Below are positions 35,398-44,403 of a DNA stretch of 64,000 nt, piece after piece (position 1 is the first letter of the stretch; every line of letters begins with the position of its first letter). Both the position numbers and the translations under genes were made by a program. Under the pieces are notes generated by a model. The model made no database searches and had not been told where the DNA came from. It was given only the letters and a program-made list of their open reading frames with translations. Origin of the DNA: CBDCVD01 sp965224015 (lineage in GTDB: Bacteria; Pseudomonadota; Alphaproteobacteria; Rhizobiales; CBDCVD01); contig OZ245032.1 of NCBI GenBank assembly GCA_965224015.1, positions 1,426,001-1,490,000 of the forward strand. The letters run 5' to 3'.

Positions 35398-35601
35398 CTA
35401 ATCCTTCAGAATAAAAGTCACCTTCAAATTAACACGGTATTCCTTGATTTCTCCGTCCTCGGTGACGACTTTGATATCCTGCACCCAGGCACCTTCCACG
35501 TTCTTTAACGTTTGACTGGCGCGTTTGATACCATTTTCGATAGCATCCTGAATGCCTTCTTTCGACGACGCGGTGATCTCTGTAACACGGGCAACGGTCA
35601 T
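35398..35601 (-). CDS. Dodecin family protein
   Basis: A 67-residue flavin-storage protein that forms hollow dodecamers. The family pattern is clear: VARVTEITASSKEGIQDAIENG at the start (helix after strand 1), the flavin-stacking tryptophan in EGAWVQDIKV (about 39), and a final strand YRVNLKVTFIL. The ribosome site AAGGAGACAAG lies just upstream of the ATG. It is a monocistronic gene between repeat-rich gaps. The bound flavin is likely FMN or riboflavin, as in other bacterial dodecins. Confidence 0.93.
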   Translation of the reverse strand: MTVARVTEITASSKEGIQDAIENGIKRASQTLKNVEGAWVQDIKVVTEDGEIKEYRVNLKVTFILKD

Positions 35602-35909
35602 ATCTTGTCTCCTTGATTAAATATGGAAATTTCGGGGGCACAGAAACAGGGCTCACCCCTCTTCCTTCACCGGCTGCCACGCCGAGAGATGAAAGCAGCC
35701 GGGCATCTCTATTTACGGGCATCTACCAACCTGCTCCCCCTCCCAGCCACCCGCACGACGGTACCCTATGGGGGGCTGAGAGGGGGAGGGGGAGCGGGTC
35801 GGCCAGGTCGCCAAAAAACGTTTTTCGGCTCCTTCATAGATTGTGACATTGTGGGAGCCAAAAGACATTACCACCTAAACCGCGCCACCCTAACAGTACG
35901 ACGGTGCCT
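35602..35909. other. Non-coding interval with a GC-rich hairpin
   Basis: No gene seen. 35734-35748 and 35774-35788 are near-perfect inverted repeats (CTCCCCCTCCCAGCC with GGCTGAGAGGGGGAG) around a 25-base loop. Parts of this stretch resemble 30830-30900 and 47985-48040, so it may be another dispersed repeat. Confidence 0.5.
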
Positions 35910-36052
35910 TAGATCAGCTTGGCGTTAGGTGCACCCATTTTGCTATGGGGACAACTAAACGCATAAGGCTGATCGCCCTCTAAATCTATAGCAAAATGCA
36001 CAAACAATGCTGTATGCTCATAATTCCCATTAAACGCATTTTGCTATAGCGC
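35910..36052 (+). repeat. Family A intergenic repeat, copy A4
   Basis: Begins AGATCAGCTTGGCGTTAGGT, has the shared block GCTGATCGCCCTCTAAATCT, and ends with the CTATAGCAAAATGC / GCATTTTGCTATAG hairpin. The first hairpin is weaker than in A1. Confidence 0.8.
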
Positions 36053-36436
36053 ATATTCTGGTAACTTTCAACAAGGCAATTGTCCTGGAGCGTGTCATGG
36101 ATCGCTTTGTTGAAAATCACTCTACCGACCGGTAAAATACGCCAGACCTGGACGTGCGCAAAGATGCATTGATCGGGGTCATTTACCTGTTGTTAACGTC
36201 AACATAAGATTACCGCCTTGCCCCGCCTTTGCCGCGAGATCGTCACGCTTTATTTAAAGTTTCGTCAACATCTCGCCACCATAGTCGGCTTTTAGGTGAG
36301 GGATTACGTCATTTAATCAAATATGCAGACGAGCCTGTCCGGTGTACCGACGGGGACGGGTCGCTATTTGTGAAATGCCGTCATTGGTTGCGATCCAAGT
36401 GGCATGGCAGGCAAGTTAACCATTTGCGGGGTCTTG

Positions 36437-37414
36437 ATGATTACAGAATTTATCGCATCCGTTCGTATCGACAAAAGCGTGACGGTTTCGCTTGGCATGT
36501 TTGCAGCGTTGGGCCTTGCGGGCTGCGCAACACCCAACACAGTCGCCACCACAAAGTCGATCTCCACAACAGTTGATGATTTAAGCAAAGCGGACCTGGG
36601 GAGATTGAAAACAGTCAAGGCAAGCCCGCGTGTGGCTGGAGGCAAAACGGCGCTCCCTCGGGGTGGCGGTTACTATAAGGTGGGCAAACCCTATACCATA
36701 TCCGGGCGGCGCTACAGGCCCCGTCTTGACCCCAACTATGACCGCAGGGGCAAGGCATCGTGGTACGGCGAGGCCTTTCACGGACGCCAGACTGCAAATG
36801 GTGAAGTGTTTGACATGAACGCTTTGACGGCGGCCCACAAAACCATGCCCCTTCCCAGCTACGCCCGTGTCACCAACATTGAAAACGGACGCTCGCTCAT
36901 TGTCCGCGTCAACGACCGCGGCCCCTATGCCCACAATCGCGTAATTGATCTTTCAAAGCGCGCGGCGGCGCTTCTTGGTTTTCAGCGCGCCGGGACGGCC
37001 AATGTCCGCGTTCAGTATATCGCCAAGGCCCGCCTTGATGGCCAGGACCATGCTTACCTGGCAACATCGTTTCGCAAAACCGGCGCGTCCGCCGCGAGGC
37101 TTGAGACCGCATCGACCGGCAAGCGCGCGCCCAAAATCGGCCCTACACATACGGCCAGCATACGACCGGCACCCACCGAGAACTTCCCGGCGCGCCTGAT
37201 CCAGCTGGGTGTTTTTGCCAGACCCGACGCCGTGTCCCGCCTTAAGCAGGCCCTTGCCAAGTACGGCAAAATTTCTCATAAAGAGTTTGCCGCACGGAAC
37301 AGGATATTGCGGTCCGTAAAGCTGAGGGTCCATGATCATGACATTTCGACAGATCGGGTTCTGGCTGCGGCGCATCAAGCCGGGGCGGTGGATGCGCGTC
37401 CGGTGTTTCGCTAG
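36437..37414 (+). CDS. rlpA: RlpA-family septal lipoprotein / lytic transglycosylase
   Basis: An outer-membrane lipoprotein that binds or cleaves denuded peptidoglycan glycan strands at the septum. The start is set at ATG 36437, with GGGG upstream; an ATG at 36404 is also in frame. The lipobox LAGC lies about residue 31-34. The double-psi beta-barrel domain (about 105-205) contains ASWYGEAFHGRQTANGE, and the catalytic aspartate is in VNDRGPY. A SPOR-like domain covers the last 75 residues (LIQLGVF...). It lies just upstream of a DacA-like gene on the same strand, as is common. Confidence 0.92.
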   Translation: MITEFIASVRIDKSVTVSLGMFAALGLAGCATPNTVATTKSISTTVDDLSKADLGRLKTVKASPRVAGGKTALPRGGGYYKVGKPYTISGRRYRPRLDPNYDRRGKASWYGEAFHGRQTANGEVFDMNALTAAHKTMPLPSYARVTNIENGRSLIVRVNDRGPYAHNRVIDLSKRAAALLGFQRAGTANVRVQYIAKARLDGQDHAYLATSFRKTGASAARLETASTGKRAPKIGPTHTASIRPAPTENFPARLIQLGVFARPDAVSRLKQALAKYGKISHKEFAARNRILRSVKLRVHDHDISTDRVLAAAHQAGAVDARPVFR

Positions 37415-37488
37415 CGGCTCAGGTTATTGGGCGACCATCGTGAGGCGGTGAAATTTGTCTGTCGCGTTGCGTATGAGAAAATATAGGT

Positions 37489-38724
37489 ATGTTTGATCGA
37501 TCATTGGCGCACCTGGTGAGCCGCTTTCGCGTTCTGTTTGTCATATTCACACTGGTTCCGTTGGGAATCGCAGTATCGGCGCAACCGGCTTTGGCGCAAA
37601 CGTTCAAAACCCAGGCCCCCATCGTCTACCTTAAGGATATCACCAACGGCTCTGTTCTGCTGGCCAAAAATATTGATGCGACATTCCCGCCCGCTGGCAT
37701 GGCTAAGATTGTCACCGCCGCGGTCGCCTTTGAAGCTGTGAGGCAGGGCCGGGTTCGTTTGCATGACACGCTGACCGTCAGTACCAATGCCTGGAAAAAA
37801 GGGGGAGCCCAATCCGGCGCCACCTCCATGTTCGCCAGCCCCAACTCGCAGATTTCCGTGGCCGATCTGTTGCGAGGGCTCATCGTCGCCTCTGGAACCG
37901 ACGCCGCTATCACTTTGGCGGAGGGCCTGGCTGGAAGCGAGGCCGCTTTCGTCAAACAGATGAATGCTTATGCCGCGCGTATTGGCATGAAGGCGTCGCG
38001 ATTTACCAATGCCACAGGACTTCCTGAGGCGGGCATGGTTGTCACCGCCCGTGACTTGGCCCGCCTGGGGGAACACGTTTTGGGCACCTATCCGCAACTG
38101 GCCAGGATTTTTTCCGAAAAAGAGTTCACCTGGAACAAGGTGCGCCAATACAATCGCAACCCCCTATTGCGCAAGACCTCTCATGGCGAGGGGTTCAAAA
38201 CCGGCTATACGAAACAGTCGGGCTATGGATTATTGGGGGTTACTAACAACGCCGGACATCGTCTGATCATGGTGATCAGCGGCCTTAGATCGGGCAACAG
38301 CCGGTTGAGAACCGCAGATCGCCTTGCCAACTGGGGCTATGAGGGGTTTCTTCGGACGAAGCTTTTTGACGCGGGAGAGGTTGTGGGGGCGGCGAAGGTT
38401 TTTGGCGGTGCACGCGCACAGGTGCCGCTCACGCCGGGTAAAGCCTTTTACATGCTGGTTACGCGTCAGCAGCAGCGGACCCCCAAGGCGCGCATTTCCT
38501 ATAAAGGACCTGTGCGCGCACCGATCGCCATCGGCGACAGGATCGGTTGGCTTGAGATCAAGCATAATGACGGGCGCACGCAGCGGGTTCCGCTTTTCGC
38601 CGCCGAGGCCATCGCTTCCGGCACTCTATTGCAGCGCTCCGCCGACAGTCTGTCGGAGCTAGGGGTCACCCTTTGGCGCGCGATTGCCAGACGTGTGGGG
38701 CTTTACCCTGATAGCGAGGCGTAA
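37489..38724 (+). CDS. D-alanyl-D-alanine carboxypeptidase homologue lacking the nucleophile serine
   Basis: A DacA/DacF-type penicillin-binding protein of 411 residues with a signal peptide (about 14-36), the peptidase S11 domain (about 43-280) and the C-terminal PBP5-like domain (to about 380). The first active-site motif, normally SxxK, reads Gly70-Met-Ala-Lys73 (PPAGMAK). The second, normally SxN, reads Ser135-Gly-Thr137. Only the third, Lys237-Thr-Gly239, is normal. The protein is therefore predicted to be catalytically inactive, perhaps a structural partner or sensor. It is otherwise intact and in frame. It lies between rlpA and tmk, 3 bases upstream of tmk. Confidence 0.88.
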   Translation: MFDRSLAHLVSRFRVLFVIFTLVPLGIAVSAQPALAQTFKTQAPIVYLKDITNGSVLLAKNIDATFPPAGMAKIVTAAVAFEAVRQGRVRLHDTLTVSTNAWKKGGAQSGATSMFASPNSQISVADLLRGLIVASGTDAAITLAEGLAGSEAAFVKQMNAYAARIGMKASRFTNATGLPEAGMVVTARDLARLGEHVLGTYPQLARIFSEKEFTWNKVRQYNRNPLLRKTSHGEGFKTGYTKQSGYGLLGVTNNAGHRLIMVISGLRSGNSRLRTADRLANWGYEGFLRTKLFDAGEVVGAAKVFGGARAQVPLTPGKAFYMLVTRQQQRTPKARISYKGPVRAPIAIGDRIGWLEIKHNDGRTQRVPLFAAEAIASGTLLQRSADSLSELGVTLWRAIARRVGLYPDSEA

Positions 38725-38727
38725 GAG

Positions 38728-39375
38728 ATGGTCGCGGGACGGCCCCTGTTTATCGCTCTTGAAGGAGGCGAGGGCGCGGGCAAATCTACGCAGGTCCGAA
38801 AGCTGGCCACTTATCTTGAGGCAAAGGGGCAAACGGTAGTGCAAACCCGCGAGCCTGGGGGCACACGGGCGGCTGAGCGCGTGCGCGAAATATTGCTGGC
38901 GGGCAAGGGGCAGGAGTTTGACCCGGGGTTTGAGGCGTTCCTGTTTGCGGCGGCGCGCTATCATCACGTATATCATGTCATCAAGCCGGCGCTGACCGCA
39001 GGCAAGACGGTCGTGTGTGATCGGTTTGTTGATTCAACACGGGTTTATCAAGGCCTTGGCGGGGCGGTCAGCGAGACGTTGATCGACCAGCTTGAAATTG
39101 CAGCCACGGGAGGCCTGCTGCCCGATCTTGTTTTTGTTCTTGATGTGGATCCTGAGATCGGTCTTTTGCGCGCAGCGGCCAGCGATCATGGAGCCGACGC
39201 CTCACCGCTCGACCGGTTCGAGGCCGAGGATGTCACCTGGCATCAAAGGGTGCGTGATGGGTTTCTGGCATTGGCAGCCCGGGATCAAACGCGCTACCAT
39301 GTCCTTAACGCCGGCGCGCCGGCCGACACGACAGCGCAACAGATCGCAACCATTGTATGCCAGCACCTGGCATAG
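38728..39375 (+). CDS. tmk: Thymidylate kinase
   Basis: Phosphorylates dTMP to dTDP. The 215 residues have the P-loop GGEGAGKST (about 13-21), the TREPGGT dTMP-binding motif (about 40-46), the DRFVDST block and a C-terminal lid region. Start at the ATG at 38728, three bases after the carboxypeptidase homologue stop, which suggests cotranscription. holB follows after 27 bases, the usual tmk-holB order. Confidence 0.96.
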   Translation: MVAGRPLFIALEGGEGAGKSTQVRKLATYLEAKGQTVVQTREPGGTRAAERVREILLAGKGQEFDPGFEAFLFAAARYHHVYHVIKPALTAGKTVVCDRFVDSTRVYQGLGGAVSETLIDQLEIAATGGLLPDLVFVLDVDPEIGLLRAAASDHGADASPLDRFEAEDVTWHQRVRDGFLALAARDQTRYHVLNAGAPADTTAQQIATIVCQHLA

Positions 39376-39402
39376 CCGATTTAATTCAAAGGGTGATCTC
39401 CT

Positions 39403-40500
39403 ATGCCCGACCCGTCTCCACCTGTGTTGCCAGCTCACGACGATATTGAGGGCCTGGCCCCGCCGCGCGCGCAAGCCCGGCTGATCGGCCACAGGTCCCA
39501 GATCGCGGCCTTTGCCGAGGCGGTGGGAACCGGCCATTTGCATCACGCGTGGCTGTTGAGCGGGATACGGGGCATTGGCAAGGCTACCTGCGCCTATCGG
39601 TTTGCCCGGGGATTGCTCCACCATGGGGCGCTCACCACGGGTGATGCGGGCGAGTTCATCGCCAACGATGATGCCGTTGGCGCGCATACTCAGACCTTTC
39701 GCCTGATTGCCCAGGGCTCGCACACCAACATGATCGCTTTAGAGCGCCGTCTTGACCCGACTGGCAAACGCTACCGCACGGTTATTTCCGTTGATGACGT
39801 GCGATCGGTGGGGCGTTTTTTTGCGACTACCGCGGCGCGCGCGGGTTGGCGGATCTGCATTATTGATACCGCTGATGATCTGAACCATCAGGCGGCCAAT
39901 GCGCTTTTAAAATTGCTTGAAGAGCCACCACCAAATGCTTTGTTTTTACTGGTTTCTCACCGTCCTGGCCGGTTGCTGGCGACCTTGCGGTCGCGCTGCC
40001 GACGCCTCGACTTTCAACCCCTCTCAAGCGCCGATATAGAAACGGGCCTGTCACTTTTTGCGCCGCAAGTCAGCCAGGACGCCCGCGCCGACGCTGTGGC
40101 CCTGGCCAATGGAAGCCTGCGGCGCGCCCTGGACTATGCTTCAAGTCAAGGGACAGAACTCTATCGCGACTTTCATACCCTAATCAGTGTTGGCAAAAGG
40201 GACACCGCTGCACACCTGGCGTTTGCAGACAGGCTCGCCGTTCCAGCCAACGAGGCGGCCTTTACGCTTTTTGTCGACATGGTTCAGGAGTGGCTATACC
40301 GGCAGGTTAGCAACCCGCGGGGGCCAGAAACAGATACAAATGCGCCCTCCCCGGCCCCTGCTGTCCGCCCCATTGACGCTGCGCAGGCCTGGCAATATGT
40401 CGCACAAGCCACGCAGAACCGTGAAACCTATAACCTGGATCGCAAGCAGACGGCGCTGGATATCCTGAACCATCTTGTCGCGCTTGCCCGGGAGCGATAG
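39403..40500 (+). CDS. holB: DNA polymerase III subunit delta'
   Basis: A clamp-loader subunit of 365 residues with an AAA+ fold. The nucleotide loop reads SGIRGIGKAT (about 47-56). The SRC sensor motif is in TLRSRCRRLDF, and ANALLKLLEEPP is the highly conserved central motif. No zinc cysteine cluster is seen between the P-loop and the Walker B region, as in many alphaproteobacterial delta' subunits. Its TAG stop is also the first bases of a TAGAGCGTGTCATG repeat end. Confidence 0.94.
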   Translation: MPDPSPPVLPAHDDIEGLAPPRAQARLIGHRSQIAAFAEAVGTGHLHHAWLLSGIRGIGKATCAYRFARGLLHHGALTTGDAGEFIANDDAVGAHTQTFRLIAQGSHTNMIALERRLDPTGKRYRTVISVDDVRSVGRFFATTAARAGWRICIIDTADDLNHQAANALLKLLEEPPPNALFLLVSHRPGRLLATLRSRCRRLDFQPLSSADIETGLSLFAPQVSQDARADAVALANGSLRRALDYASSQGTELYRDFHTLISVGKRDTAAHLAFADRLAVPANEAAFTLFVDMVQEWLYRQVSNPRGPETDTNAPSPAPAVRPIDAAQAWQYVAQATQNRETYNLDRKQTALDILNHLVALARER

Positions 40501-40514
40501 AGCGTGTCATGTTT
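40498..40514 (+). repeat. Family C terminus at the holB stop codon
   Basis: TAGAGCGTGTCATGTTTTAA begins at the holB TAG, and the convergent chrA gene ends within it. The first 20 bases match the outer end at 62278. Confidence 0.65.
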
Positions 40515-41821
40515 TAAGATCCGATGAGTTTCAAGCCAACACCTGTCAATGCCGCAATGGCCAGTACCGAGACGATTGACCGGTGATACCACAACAACAG
40601 AACCCCACTGAGGATCGCAATCATGACCACCTGCCAATCAAGGCTCGACAGGCTTGGCATCACAAATGACACGGGTCCCGTCGTAACCGTAAAAACCTCG
40701 GCAAAAAACACATGCAGCGCAAACCATAGCGCCAAATTGAAGACCACCCCCACAACGGCCGCGGTGATACCCCCTAGAGCCGCCCGCAGTCGCGGTTGGC
40801 CATTGATCCAGTCGATATAGGGAGCGCCTGCAAAAATCCATAAAAAACAGGGCGCGAACGTCATCCACAAGGCCACCAAAGCGCCACCGATGCCCAGTAT
40901 CCAGGTGCCCTCAGAAGACTGAAACGCGGCGAGAAAGCCCACAAACTCCGTCACCAGAATCAAAGGCCCCGGGGTCGTCTCCGCAAGCCCAAGGCCGTCC
41001 ATCATCTGCCCGGCGCTCAGCCACCCTTGCTGCTCTACAACATCCTGTCCCATGTAGGCCAGTACCGCATAGGCCCCGCCAAAGGTCACAACCGCCAGTT
41101 TGGAGAAAAACCAGCCAAGACGCACCAATATGTGATCAACCCCAAGCCCAACCACCAACGCCACGAGCGGCGCCATCCATACACTCAACCACAAGCTAAT
41201 TGTGGCAAGGGTTTGCCTTGCGGTCAGGTCGGGACGTACCGCAGCAGCACGAGGGTGGCCTTTGGTAAAAAACAGGCTCCCCATGACCGCCGCAGCAGCA
41301 ACGATGATTGGATAGGGCGTTGTGGTAAAAAAAATCGCCGCAAACGAAGTCCCGGCAATCAGCCAATGGCCCAAATGAGTCAAAGCGCGCCGGGCAATAC
41401 GCAACAACGCCTCAAGGACAATGATCACAACCGTCGCCTTGACCCCAAGAAACAAGGCCTGCAGCAAAGGCACATTGCCGTAGGCACCATAGAGGCCCGC
41501 CAGAGCCAGAATGACACAGGCGCCGGGCAAAACGAACAGCAGGCCGGCCGCCAGCCCCCCTGCGACACCATGGCGTCGCCAGCCCGCATAAGTCACCAAT
41601 TGCATGGCCTCAGGGCCCGGCAGCAACATGCAAAAGCTCAATGCACCGAGATATTGCGCCTCGCTAAGCCATTGTTTTTCCTCGACCAGAACCCGATGCA
41701 TGAGGGCGATCTGGGCGGTCGGGCCTCCAAACGACAACAGTCCAATATGCGCCCAGACACTGAAATCGCGGCGCCATTGGGTTCCGCGCACATCGTCGCG
41801 CCGTCCTAATTGTTCGCCCAT
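40514..41821 (-). CDS. chrA: Chromate efflux transporter ChrA
   Basis: An inner-membrane transporter of the CHR family, 435 residues with two homologous halves and about ten to twelve hydrophobic segments. Each half carries the family signature: SFGGPTAQIALM (about 32-43) with LPGPEAMQL (about 67-76), and VTFGGAYAVLAYM with TTPGPLILVTEFVG in the second half. Chromate resistance is the usual role. The start ATG 41821 is preferred. It is convergent with holB and transcribed away from the MocR gene. Confidence 0.92.
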   Translation of the reverse strand: MGEQLGRRDDVRGTQWRRDFSVWAHIGLLSFGGPTAQIALMHRVLVEEKQWLSEAQYLGALSFCMLLPGPEAMQLVTYAGWRRHGVAGGLAAGLLFVLPGACVILALAGLYGAYGNVPLLQALFLGVKATVVIIVLEALLRIARRALTHLGHWLIAGTSFAAIFFTTTPYPIIVAAAAVMGSLFFTKGHPRAAAVRPDLTARQTLATISLWLSVWMAPLVALVVGLGVDHILVRLGWFFSKLAVVTFGGAYAVLAYMGQDVVEQQGWLSAGQMMDGLGLAETTPGPLILVTEFVGFLAAFQSSEGTWILGIGGALVALWMTFAPCFLWIFAGAPYIDWINGQPRLRAALGGITAAVVGVVFNLALWFALHVFFAEVFTVTTGPVSFVMPSLSSLDWQVVMIAILSGVLLLWYHRSIVSVLAIAALTGVGLKLIGS

Positions 41822-41905
41822 AGACGGGGCCCTTTACTTTGTTTTTCGACCCTTCGTGCCCCTTGCGACAACCGGTGCATCGTGCAATAGCACCCTTTAT
41901 GCATG

Positions 41906-43429
41906 TTAACACGAAAGCGCACAGGACTCGATCACAGCCCACAGGGCCTCGCAGGCGCGGGGAATGGTTTTCTCGTCGGGCGCTGCAAACCCCAAGCGCA
42001 GGCCGTTGTATGGGTCGCGCGCGCTTTTTGCAAGCATCAACCGTGAAAGGGCGCTAACATGAATGCCCCGCGCCAGGGCTTTCTCGCTCACCTCAAGATC
42101 AGCAATGTCGCTGGAAAGCGTCAAAGCACATTGCAAGCCGGTACTGGCTACATTGACGCGCGCGAGCCCATCTGCTTGCCGTCTTATTGCATCAACGAGA
42201 ATGTCCCGTCGCTCTCCATAGCGCTTGCGCATGCGTCGCACGTGTGCACGATAATAGCCATCTTGCATGAATTCGGCCATGCCAGCCTGCATCAGCACGG
42301 GGGCGTTGGTGCCGCTATTTGACAGGGCCGCGCCGATGGGCTCAATGAGCGCGTCAGGCAATACCATAAACGCCAGGCGCATTTGCGGCAAACAGGTCTT
42401 GGAAAAAGTCCCGAGATAGATCACCTGCTCACTCTGGTCGATCCCGTGCAGAGAGGCGATAGGCGCGCCGTCATAGCGAAACTCGGAATCGTAATCATCC
42501 TCAATGATCCAGGCTCCGGCGTTTTTGGCGCGCTCCAACAGGTCGAGCCGGCGACGCAGACTCATAACCACCCCCAGGGGATATTGGTGCGAGGGGGTAA
42601 CATAGATGAGCCGCGGAGGCTCCAAGCCCGCGCGCGGGGCCAGTCCCTGGCTGTCGACCGGAACGGGCACAATTCGCGCATCAGCTGAAAGCAGGGCCGC
42701 ACGAGCCCCCAGATAACCCGGATCCTCAATCCACGCTGTGTCTTTGGGGTCCAGCAGGACCTGACTCAAGAGATGCAAGGCCGCCTGCGTCCCCGCGATG
42801 ATGATCGTATTGTCAGCGGTAGCGCGCACGCCGCGATACTCGCGAACATAATTTGCAATTGCAGCACGCAGGGGCCGGTAACCGCAAATATCTGTATAGC
42901 CCGACGGCATGGCTTGAACCTGACGCGCCCGACGAGCCCGGCGGGACACACATCGCGCCCATATCTCGTGAGGAAAAGCGCCCACATCGGGTAACCCCGT
43001 AACAAAAGCGCCCGGATAGCGCAGATTTTTGGTGTCATCATCAAAACGTTGCACACGTGTTATTTGCCGCCCGCGCCGTGACAGCCCCGAGGATGAAGTC
43101 TTCGCCGCCGGCGCGGACCTGCCGCCATGGCCGCCATGGCCGCCATGAATGTCAATTCGGCCGTCGTGATCGAACCTGGCCACCATGGTCCCACGCCGTC
43201 CGTCCGTCTCAACATAGCCCTCAGACAACAAATGCGCGTAGACCGCCGCTATCGTATTACGGCTGAGGCCGACGGATTTGGCGAGCCCCCGGGTTGTAGG
43301 AAGGCGCTCTCCTGTCACCAAACGACCACTCAAAATCAGCGCCCGAAACTGGTTAATCAGTTGCAGCGTCAAAGGGGTATTGGCGCTGCGACTCCATTTA
43401 AGTTCGCTTGCCAGGAGGGTTTCATCCAT
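41906..43429 (-). CDS. MocR-type regulator (GntR HTH fused to aminotransferase domain)
   Basis: 507 residues. A winged-helix domain (about 12-80) with RLPTTRGLAKSVGLSRNT is joined by a linker (about 85-120) to a fold-type-I PLP aminotransferase domain. The PLP lysine lies in LGTFSKTCLPQMR, and other PLP contacts lie in EDDYDSEFRY. The linker contains three GGH units encoded by a 9-base repeat at 43120-43147. MocR proteins often control vitamin B6 or amine genes next to them; here the divergent neighbour is a PNPOx-like flavin enzyme. Confidence 0.93.
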   Translation of the reverse strand: MDETLLASELKWSRSANTPLTLQLINQFRALILSGRLVTGERLPTTRGLAKSVGLSRNTIAAVYAHLLSEGYVETDGRRGTMVARFDHDGRIDIHGGHGGHGGRSAPAAKTSSSGLSRRGRQITRVQRFDDDTKNLRYPGAFVTGLPDVGAFPHEIWARCVSRRARRARQVQAMPSGYTDICGYRPLRAAIANYVREYRGVRATADNTIIIAGTQAALHLLSQVLLDPKDTAWIEDPGYLGARAALLSADARIVPVPVDSQGLAPRAGLEPPRLIYVTPSHQYPLGVVMSLRRRLDLLERAKNAGAWIIEDDYDSEFRYDGAPIASLHGIDQSEQVIYLGTFSKTCLPQMRLAFMVLPDALIEPIGAALSNSGTNAPVLMQAGMAEFMQDGYYRAHVRRMRKRYGERRDILVDAIRRQADGLARVNVASTGLQCALTLSSDIADLEVSEKALARGIHVSALSRLMLAKSARDPYNGLRLGFAAPDEKTIPRACEALWAVIESCALSC

Positions 43430-43458
43430 AGGTCACCTTTGGCCCCAGTCAAATCCAC

Positions 43459-43486
43459 ATATTGGACCTTTATCAATAGCCAATAT
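43459..43486. promoter_or_regulatory. Putative operator: inverted repeat upstream of the MocR gene
   Basis: ATATTGG and CCAATAT flank a 14-base spacer, 30-57 bases upstream of the MocR gene start, in the divergent promoter region. It may be the MocR binding site; this is inferred from position only. Confidence 0.45.
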
Positions 43487-43537
43487 TATGAAATTTATGG
43501 GGCCAAATAGGGTCGGCACTCATAGTTCCGCATGGGT

Positions 43538-43667
43538 TTATACCAAGGGTCCTTGCCAATGACTCATGGATTAGCGTCAAGTAAGTGTGTTATCAAGGCA
43601 GTACACCAGTCGGCGTGTACATAAAGCCCATACCGCTGGTATTAGCTGTACCCATTTTGCTATAGGC
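43538..43667 (+). repeat. Family B repeat copy B4 joined to a family A fragment
   Basis: 43538-43644 is a full B copy (TTATACCAAGG to CTGGTATTA). It runs into TAGCTGTACCCATTTTGCTA, a piece of family A with an internal deletion. The combined element ends about 20 bases before the flavin-enzyme start codon. Confidence 0.82.
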
Positions 43668-43687
43668 CATAGAACGGAAGGGCCATT

Positions 43688-44329
43688 GTGAGCGACACAT
43701 TGACTTATACGAAAAGCCCGCACACGCGGGTACGGCAAATGGGGGCGCGCGGGTTTTATGACAAGGATACCGTTCATGGCATCCTTGATGAGGCGTGGGT
43801 TGCGCATGTCGGGTTTGTGCACGACGGACGACCTGTGGTCATCCCGGTCTATTGCGTGCGCGACGGCGAAAGTCTTCTTATTCATGGCTCCCGCAAAGCG
43901 CGTATTTTTAAAACCCTGAGCCAAGGCGTTCCGTTGTCGTTCTGTGTGACCCTGGTTGATGGTCTGGTGTATGCACGCTCGCATTTCCACCACTCCATGA
44001 ACTATCGTTCGGTTGTTGGTTTTGGCGTAGCGCGCGCGCTTAAGGGGGATGAAAAGACAGCGGCACTGAACGTGATTGTCGAGCGTTACCAAAAGGGCCG
44101 GGCAAAGCTATCGCGCCCGGGCAATGCTCAAGAAATGAAGGCGACCATGATCCTGCGCGTTCAACTTAATGAAGTCTCCGCCAAGATACGCGCAAGCGGC
44201 GTCGCGGACGACGCTGAGGACATGGACATTCCTGTCTGGGCTGGTGTGGTTCCCATGCGTACCGTTTACGATGCCCCGCAGCCCGACGGGGACATGAACT
44301 CCGCTCTTGCTGTTCCTGGCGATTTCTAA
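43688..44329 (+). CDS. Pyridoxamine 5'-phosphate oxidase family flavin-binding protein
   Basis: A 213-residue split-barrel flavoprotein of the PNPOx-like_2 family (nitroimidazole-resistance-like). The start is GTG 43688 with AAGGG upstream. Visible features: HVGFVHDGRPVVIPVYCVRDGE, the SRKAR flavin-phosphate region and RSHFHHSMNYRSVVGFG. These proteins bind FMN or heme and may reduce small molecules. The neighbouring divergent MocR regulator suggests a link to vitamin B6 metabolism, but that is inferred. A family B element lies in its promoter region. Confidence 0.88.
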   Translation: MSDTLTYTKSPHTRVRQMGARGFYDKDTVHGILDEAWVAHVGFVHDGRPVVIPVYCVRDGESLLIHGSRKARIFKTLSQGVPLSFCVTLVDGLVYARSHFHHSMNYRSVVGFGVARALKGDEKTAALNVIVERYQKGRAKLSRPGNAQEMKATMILRVQLNEVSAKIRASGVADDAEDMDIPVWAGVVPMRTVYDAPQPDGDMNSALAVPGDF

Positions 44330-44403
44330 TATCGTCCGTAGCTGGTGCCCAAAACCATGCGGCGTCTATAGCATCAGTCACACAGCACGATGGAGCGTTT
44401 CCC

